Below, piece by piece: positions 33,503-36,968 of a stretch of DNA of 36,968 bases. This DNA is from LH-M37 sp032251315 (GTDB lineage Bacteria; Pseudomonadota; Gammaproteobacteria; SZUA-229). Each line of letters starts with the position of its first letter. Position 1 is the first letter of the stretch. The notes below the pieces were generated by a model, which was not told the origin of the DNA, ran no database searches, and saw only the letters and a list, made by a program, of their open reading frames with translations. The stretch covers positions 1 to 36,968 of the forward strand of contig JAVVEE010000019.1 of NCBI GenBank assembly GCA_032251315.1, written 5' to 3'. The position numbers were made by a program, and so were the translations under genes.

Positions 33503-34285
33503 TTACCGTCTGCTGCGTACCAGATGATGCTTGCGATAGTGCCGTTTCTTTTTCTGCTTATCCTTACGCTTCCACCACACCCACAGACCACTGAAGGCCA
33601 GCCAGAGCAGGGCGATGGCGGCGGCATCCATGACATAGACACCGTAAGCGCCGAACAATCTGCCGCTGTGCAGATCCAGAATCACCCGCTCCATGCTCAG
33701 CCCTTCTCCGCGATAGGCCTGACGCAATGCCTCGCGTTCCGTTTCACTGAGGCTCACCGGCTCGGACCAGGTGACGCCTTCAGCGCTGATCTTTGTCCAG
33801 TCGATGATGTTTTCGTCAGCACGGTAATAGCCGGCATCGGTGGCCAGCACCGCTTGCCCGTGGTGGCGGCCGATCCGGCTAATCCCGTCAAAGCCGGTGG
33901 CCAGACGTTCCACCAGCTCGCCCTGCTCTGAAAGCAGCAGCAGCTCGCTCTCAAAGGCGGCCACGATCAGCGGCTCGACTGTGACCACGCCGCGCAGCTC
34001 TTGCTCACTGCTGCTGATGAGGCGACCATCAAAATATATCGACTGCTGCCACTGGCTGATGCTATGGCCTTTAACCCGATATGTTTGCGGCTCGCCCTCG
34101 GGCTCGAGTCCGTACCAGTCGAGCACCATTGAGGACTGCACATAACGCTCATCCAGCCCGAGCTGCCCGGTGTGATTGAGCATGATGCCGGTCACGGCAA
34201 GCACCACCACCAGCACCAGCGCGAGCAGGCCAATGCGCCGATGCCAGTGAAAGGCGACATAGCGTTTGGGCTTACGCCGCGTCAT
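33503..34285 (-). CDS. PepSY-associated transmembrane protein
   Basis: The 260-aa inner-membrane protein has an N-terminal helix (about 15-36, LLALVLVVVLAVTGIMLNHTG) and a C-terminal helix (about 218-240, AAIALLWLAFSGLWVWWKR), with a roughly 180-aa periplasmic domain between. FHWHRRIGLLALVL...GIMLNHT is the hallmark start of PepSY_TM proteins, with histidines that may bind haem. DLHSGRLFGAYGVYVMDAAAIALL (about 205-228) is the conserved C-terminal PepSY_TM segment. The basic tail KRKDKQKKKRHYRKHH is cytoplasmic. Related proteins act in reduction of ferric siderophores or transfer of electrons across the membrane. It overlaps the FMN-binding gene by ATGA, so they are co-translated partners. Confidence 0.82.
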   Translation of the reverse strand: MTRRKPKRYVAFHWHRRIGLLALVLVVVLAVTGIMLNHTGQLGLDERYVQSSMVLDWYGLEPEGEPQTYRVKGHSISQWQQSIYFDGRLISSSEQELRGVVTVEPLIVAAFESELLLLSEQGELVERLATGFDGISRIGRHHGQAVLATDAGYYRADENIIDWTKISAEGVTWSEPVSLSETEREALRQAYRGEGLSMERVILDLHSGRLFGAYGVYVMDAAAIALLWLAFSGLWVWWKRKDKQKKKRHYRKHHLVRSRR

Positions 34286-34821
34286 TGCGTGGTAACCTTC
34301 TGGTGCAGGTGCAGCGCCAGACGGGCCACTTTAGTGAGCGCATTCACCGACAACGTGGCGCCGGAAATATTGTCGATGTGCCGATCCAGTTGACGATTCT
34401 CGCGCAGGCTGGCGTCGTCGAACTGCTTGGTGAAAAACCGATGGCGCACTTCCCAGCCCCGGCTTTCCCGGAAAACCAGCACGCGCACCGCTTCGATATG
34501 GCTGCGATTGATCACCACGCCAGTGGTAATGGGTTTGTCCTTGCCGATTTCGTCGAGAATCCAGGCGCTACGTTCGCCGTTGATCCAGTAGCGAATGCGC
34601 AGACCCTGATAGGGGTGGCCGAGAATATCCGCCATGTTCTGCTTCAGCTCGGCATCCGGCCAGAAAACTTTCACTTCGGGCGCGGCACCGTTAAAAGCTT
34701 CCGCTATGAAGGCTTCCGGTTCCTGATAGACACCGCCGGCGTTGACGCTGCCGAGATAAAGCAGTGTAAACACCGGCAGCAGTCTTCGAATAAATCTGTT
34801 CATGATCTGCAATATTTTCAT
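34282..34821 (-). CDS. Periplasmic FMN-binding domain protein
   Basis: This 179-aa protein has a signal sequence (MNRFIRRLLPVFTLLYLGSVNA, starting at residue 7) and an FMN-binding domain. The covalent flavin motif SGATLS lies near residues 154-159 (threonine of [S/T]GAT, as in RnfG and NqrC). YWINGERSAWILDEIGKDKPITTGVVI and VLVFRESRGWEVR are the usual core strands. It probably carries FMN in the periplasm, handing electrons between the PepSY membrane partner and an acceptor such as ferric iron. ATG at 34821 has AGG seven bases ahead; ATG at 34803 is an alternative. It lies downstream of the porin after a terminator. Confidence 0.82.
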   Translation of the reverse strand: MKILQIMNRFIRRLLPVFTLLYLGSVNAGGVYQEPEAFIAEAFNGAAPEVKVFWPDAELKQNMADILGHPYQGLRIRYWINGERSAWILDEIGKDKPITTGVVINRSHIEAVRVLVFRESRGWEVRHRFFTKQFDDASLRENRQLDRHIDNISGATLSVNALTKVARLALHLHQKVTTQ

Positions 34822-34832
34822 CTAAATACCTG

Positions 34833-34856
34833 AAAAACGGGACGCACTGCGCCCCG
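34833..34856 (-). terminator. Rho-independent terminator between the porin and the FMN-binding gene
   Basis: On the minus strand CGGGGCGC pairs with GCGTCCCG over a 3-base AGT loop (one wobble pair), followed by five T (plus 34833-34837 all A; stem at 34838-34856). It would uncouple the highly expressed porin from the redox genes, letting only a fraction of transcripts through. Confidence 0.75.
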
Positions 34857-34884
34857 CCTCAATTTATCGCTCTGTTGCTTTAGC

Positions 34885-35997
34885 CTAGAACTGATAACCA
34901 AGGCCAATGTTGATGCCATCCCCATCTCCGGCATTGGCATCCTGCGACTGATAATCGACCTTCACCACCACCGCTTCGTGCGGCCAGAAATTGTAGCCGA
35001 CATCGGTCTGGGTTTTCTGGGTATCATTGGCGGTGCCGCCATTATCCCAGATGTTGTGGCGCACAAATACACCGTGGCGGGGGTTAATTTTGTAACCCGC
35101 TTCAACAAAACCACCGTCCTGCACATCCTTGCCGAGCGCCTCTGCCCCTGTGCCATCAATGTCCCAGCGGGCATACAATGCTTTCAAGGTAACCGGGCCG
35201 GTGTTCCAGATAGCGTGCGTTTCCAGCAGCGTCGCGCCATCGACCGCATCGCTGCTGTCCTGAGTGATATCGTCCTGTATCTGCAGGGTTGCCGCCAGTT
35301 CAAGGCCGGCCACGCCGGTGTATTTAAGCCGGGCGCTGGCGGCCAGATTATCCGCAGCTGCCTCGGCAACTTTCTGGCGACCGCTGCGCAGACTGACCGT
35401 GGCGGGGTCTACCTGTAGACCGCTGTGCAGCGCCACATCATAGCTGACACCGCTGTCAAATCGGCCCGAGAGCATGGCGCCGCCCTCCCACCAGGTGGTG
35501 GGGATGATGTTTTTTTCCACCGGATTGCGCTCCACCCCATAAAAGGTGCCGGGCTCGTGGGTCTCATTGAGAATACCCACCGGCAGCAGAAACAGACCCG
35601 CGTTTAACTGTGTGCGCTCGGTGAGGTCGAACTGGATATAGGCCTGCTCGATTTCAACCTCGCCCGGCTTACCTTTACCCGCCAGTGCATGCTCGACCTC
35701 GAATTCAGTGAACAGGCGAATATCGCTGTTGAACTGGTGATTCACAAACAGCACGAAACGGTGAAAATCAATTTTCTTTTCGCGGGAACCGTTGGCGTCG
35801 TTCAAGTTGTTATAATGCATCTCGCCGTATCCGCCAACCTGGGTATCGCTGCCCTGAGTTGTGCCAGCATCTATCTGATCAGCCATCGCATTCAGCTGCG
35901 CCTGCATGGCCTTGAACTCGGCATCCGTCACTGCCACAGCAGCGCTGGAAATGGACATGGCACCCAGTGCCAGGGTTAGTACAGTTTTATTAAACAT
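34885..35997 (-). CDS. Phosphate-selective porin O/P-type outer-membrane porin
   Basis: From the ATG at 35997 (GAGGAG about ten bases ahead) the protein is 370 aa with signal peptide ending AVAVT (about residue 22). A short coiled-coil DAEFKAMQAQLNAMADQID follows. The barrel begins VGGYGEMHYNNL and DFHRFVLFVNHQFNSDIRLFTEFEVEH, the standard opening of the OprP/OprO family, and contains GLFLLPVGILNETHEPGTFYGVERNPVEKNIIPTTWWEGG. It ends DGINIGLGYQF, with the terminal Phe needed for BAM assembly. Despite the family name many members are not phosphate-specific. The Fur-like palindrome upstream and the redox genes downstream suggest a role in iron or iron-complex uptake here. Confidence 0.88.
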   Translation of the reverse strand: MFNKTVLTLALGAMSISSAAVAVTDAEFKAMQAQLNAMADQIDAGTTQGSDTQVGGYGEMHYNNLNDANGSREKKIDFHRFVLFVNHQFNSDIRLFTEFEVEHALAGKGKPGEVEIEQAYIQFDLTERTQLNAGLFLLPVGILNETHEPGTFYGVERNPVEKNIIPTTWWEGGAMLSGRFDSGVSYDVALHSGLQVDPATVSLRSGRQKVAEAAADNLAASARLKYTGVAGLELAATLQIQDDITQDSSDAVDGATLLETHAIWNTGPVTLKALYARWDIDGTGAEALGKDVQDGGFVEAGYKINPRHGVFVRHNIWDNGGTANDTQKTQTDVGYNFWPHEAVVVKVDYQSQDANAGDGDGINIGLGYQF

Positions 35998-36052
35998 CGT
36001 TACAGTCTCCTCAGACATAAATAAATGATCGATGCGAGGGATTGTACCTGTT

Positions 36053-36089
36053 TTAAATCTAAATGCAAACGATTCGCATTTAGATTTAA
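36053..36089 (-). promoter_or_regulatory. Extended Fur-box-like palindrome upstream of the porin
   Basis: A 37-bp near-perfect palindrome is centred on G at 36071; 16 of the 18 pairs match. The core AAATGCAAACGATTCGCATTT resembles gammaproteobacterial Fur sites (AATGCRAA inverted around a centre), and the flanking arms TTAAATCT/AGATTTAA extend it. It lies about 55-90 bases upstream of the porin ATG, where it could overlap the promoter. Two Fur dimers could bind. Another repressor with a similar symmetric site is possible. Confidence 0.6.
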
Positions 36090-36388
36090 TCTGATTAATA
36101 TCTGTATTAACAACTCGTAGTCAGTCACAGCCATCCGGCAGGCTCAGCAACCCTCTTTTAGATACAGCCATAAATGTCAATACCAGACCCATTAGCCGAA
36201 CACTTTTTGATAGACTGAAAATTGATTACTAGGAGGCTGTCGTATTTAGGAGGGTTGAAGCGAGGAAGTAGGAGATTTAGACCGCTCTCACGCTTCCGTA
36301 GTCAATTTATCCCGAATCCGACAGCATCCCGGATGGCCACCGCCAGTGGCCCTTATTACCCATAAAACTCATCCAGGAAGTCCCCAAT
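36090..36388. other. Intergenic region with a small inverted-repeat element
   Basis: No gene is supported. It contains the 90-bp inverted-repeat segment described separately (36236-36325) and the ribosome site AGGAAG (about 36374) of the next gene. The left part may carry the upstream sequence of the porin promoter. Confidence 0.4.
36236..36325. repeat. 90-bp segment bounded by inverted repeats (MITE-like)
   Basis: GCTGTCG (36236-36242) is perfectly matched by CGACAGC (36319-36325). Extending inward, about 13 of 16 bases still match. A nested pair GAAGCG (36257-36262)/CGCTTC (36291-36296) adds a second stem. The arrangement could be a degenerate miniature element or a large hairpin. No obvious flanking target duplication was found. 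Confidence 0.4.
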
Positions 36389-36721
36389 ATGGCCGACATT
36401 ATTCACATACCCGAAAACTTCATCGGTCTGGAAGACCGCGAAAAACTGGACAGTTTCGGCGGGCACAGCATCGCTCGGGGCCGCGCCACCCGCTGGCACT
36501 GGGACCACAATGAACAGGGCGACGATGTTTTCGAACTCTACCGCGGCGGAGCCGACGAACAACTCACCGCCCGCGTCACCCGCAGCCGGAATGAGGACGC
36601 CTTCTACGCGCATGACGAACACGGCAAGCTGATCAGCAACGGTGAACTCGAACACCTGCTGGCAGAACTGGATCGATACCTGATGAAACTGCACGGAGAA
36701 AACCCCGACACCCCGGCCTGA
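36389..36721 (+). CDS. Small uncharacterised protein (110 aa)
   Basis: This acidic, soluble, hydrophilic protein has a good ribosome site (AGGAAG about nine bases ahead of ATG). I do not recognise a family. It reads MADIIHIPENFIGLEDREKLD, then a His/Trp-containing segment ATRWHWDHNEQGDDVFELYRGG, then TARVTRSRNEDAFYAHDEHG (beta-rich), and ends with a helix ELEHLLAELDRYLMKLHGE. There is no signal peptide or membrane segment. The compact strand-strand-helix pattern suggests a small folded domain, perhaps a regulator or accessory protein. Its orientation is opposite to the porin group. Confidence 0.65.
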   Translation: MADIIHIPENFIGLEDREKLDSFGGHSIARGRATRWHWDHNEQGDDVFELYRGGADEQLTARVTRSRNEDAFYAHDEHGKLISNGELEHLLAELDRYLMKLHGENPDTPA

Positions 36722-36968
36722 TTGCGAAGCAATAAAATGTTAACGATATCCTGACGTGAAACCCTGTGCAGTTATCCTGATGCCGGTGGGCAGCTCGAAT
36801 AAGAAAACAAAAACAGTCCGCGAAAAACACGAAGGACGCAAAAAAACCAATTAAGTTTTTTATATTTTCCATGTTCCCGGTGTTTTTTGCGGACTAAAGT
36901 ATTTTTTTTTATCGATATTCGTCTGCGGAAAAAGCCCATTTCTGACTTGTAATAACAATATGCACCAT
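36722..36968. repeat. AT-rich tail with an 81-bp inverted repeat
   Basis: AGTCCGCGAAAAACAC (36815-36830) is matched by GTGTTTTTTGCGGACT (36880-36895) with one mismatch in 16. The left arm continues with 9-base repeats of the form CGCGAAAAA, CACGAAGGA, CGCAAAAAA. Such CGCGAAAA-type repeats are scattered in many proteobacterial genomes. It may be a miniature repeat or a bidirectional terminator for the genes on either side. ATTGC/GCAAT (36721-36733) is a smaller stem directly after the 110-aa gene. Confidence 0.55.

Noticed and set aside
36356..36694. 112-aa minus-strand frame opposite the 110-aa gene
   Set aside because: The plus-strand frame has a good ribosome site and a more protein-like composition; the minus frame looks like its shadow.
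1..36968. CRISPR arrays, tRNA or rRNA genes, phage genes
   Set aside because: No regularly spaced direct repeats, no cloverleaf-type sequence and no phage structural gene were recognised on either strand.

Overview
The window reads as a chromosomal segment of a gammaproteobacterium, probably an environmental aerobic or microaerobic one. The main evidence is a complete System I cytochrome c maturation operon in the order ccmABCDEFGHI, a di-haem cytochrome c4, and engB placed beside cytochrome c4 and close to dsbA, which resembles the arrangement in Pseudomonas. No rRNA, tRNA, CRISPR array or phage gene was seen.

Positions 1-20312 hold a surface polysaccharide (EPS/capsule/O-antigen type) locus. 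It is bordered on the left by the 5' part of an IS30-family transposase that runs off the window. The locus carries two GT4 and two GT2 glycosyltransferases, a NodB-type deacetylase, a Wzx-type flippase, a NodU/CmcH-type O-carbamoyltransferase between two CelD/BcsL-like GNAT proteins, and a TlpA-like thioredoxin. It also carries a caspase-like (C13/C14) secreted peptidase broken by an in-frame TGA, a secreted lectin/lyase-like jelly-roll protein, a DegT-family PLP enzyme, a short Wza-like export lipoprotein, an outer-membrane beta-barrel and a WbpP-like epimerase. A gap at about 4537-4800 holds a frameshifted C-terminal remnant of an O-antigen polymerase/ligase. No initiating phosphosugar transferase, no Wzc/Wzz co-polymerase and no intact Wzy is visible, so the pathway must be completed elsewhere or is decaying.

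Positions 20369-24491 (minus strand) hold an envelope group: a predicted outer-membrane barrel protein, a transglutaminase-like periplasmic protein, an LPP20-type lipoprotein and DsbA. The intergenic region upstream of the lipoprotein can form three strong stem-loops.

Positions 24544-31582 are the minus-strand ccm operon, mostly with ATGA-type overlaps. Cytochrome c4 follows with its own terminator, and engB diverges from it. CcmABCDE export and present haem, CcmG/H with DsbA handle apocytochrome thiols, and CcmF/H/I ligate haem. Cytochrome c4 is one obvious client.

Positions 33092-36089 contain the two most interesting non-coding signals. One is a predicted roughly 109-nt small RNA on the minus strand, convergent with engB, with a good sigma70 promoter and a T-tailed terminator; this is the position and orientation of Spot 42 (spf) in E. 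coli and ErsA in Pseudomonas. The other is a 37-bp palindrome resembling an extended Fur box, upstream of a porin followed by an FMN-binding protein and a PepSY membrane protein, suggesting an iron-regulated outer-membrane plus flavin redox module. The right end holds a small uncharacterised gene and two inverted-repeat structures of unknown origin.
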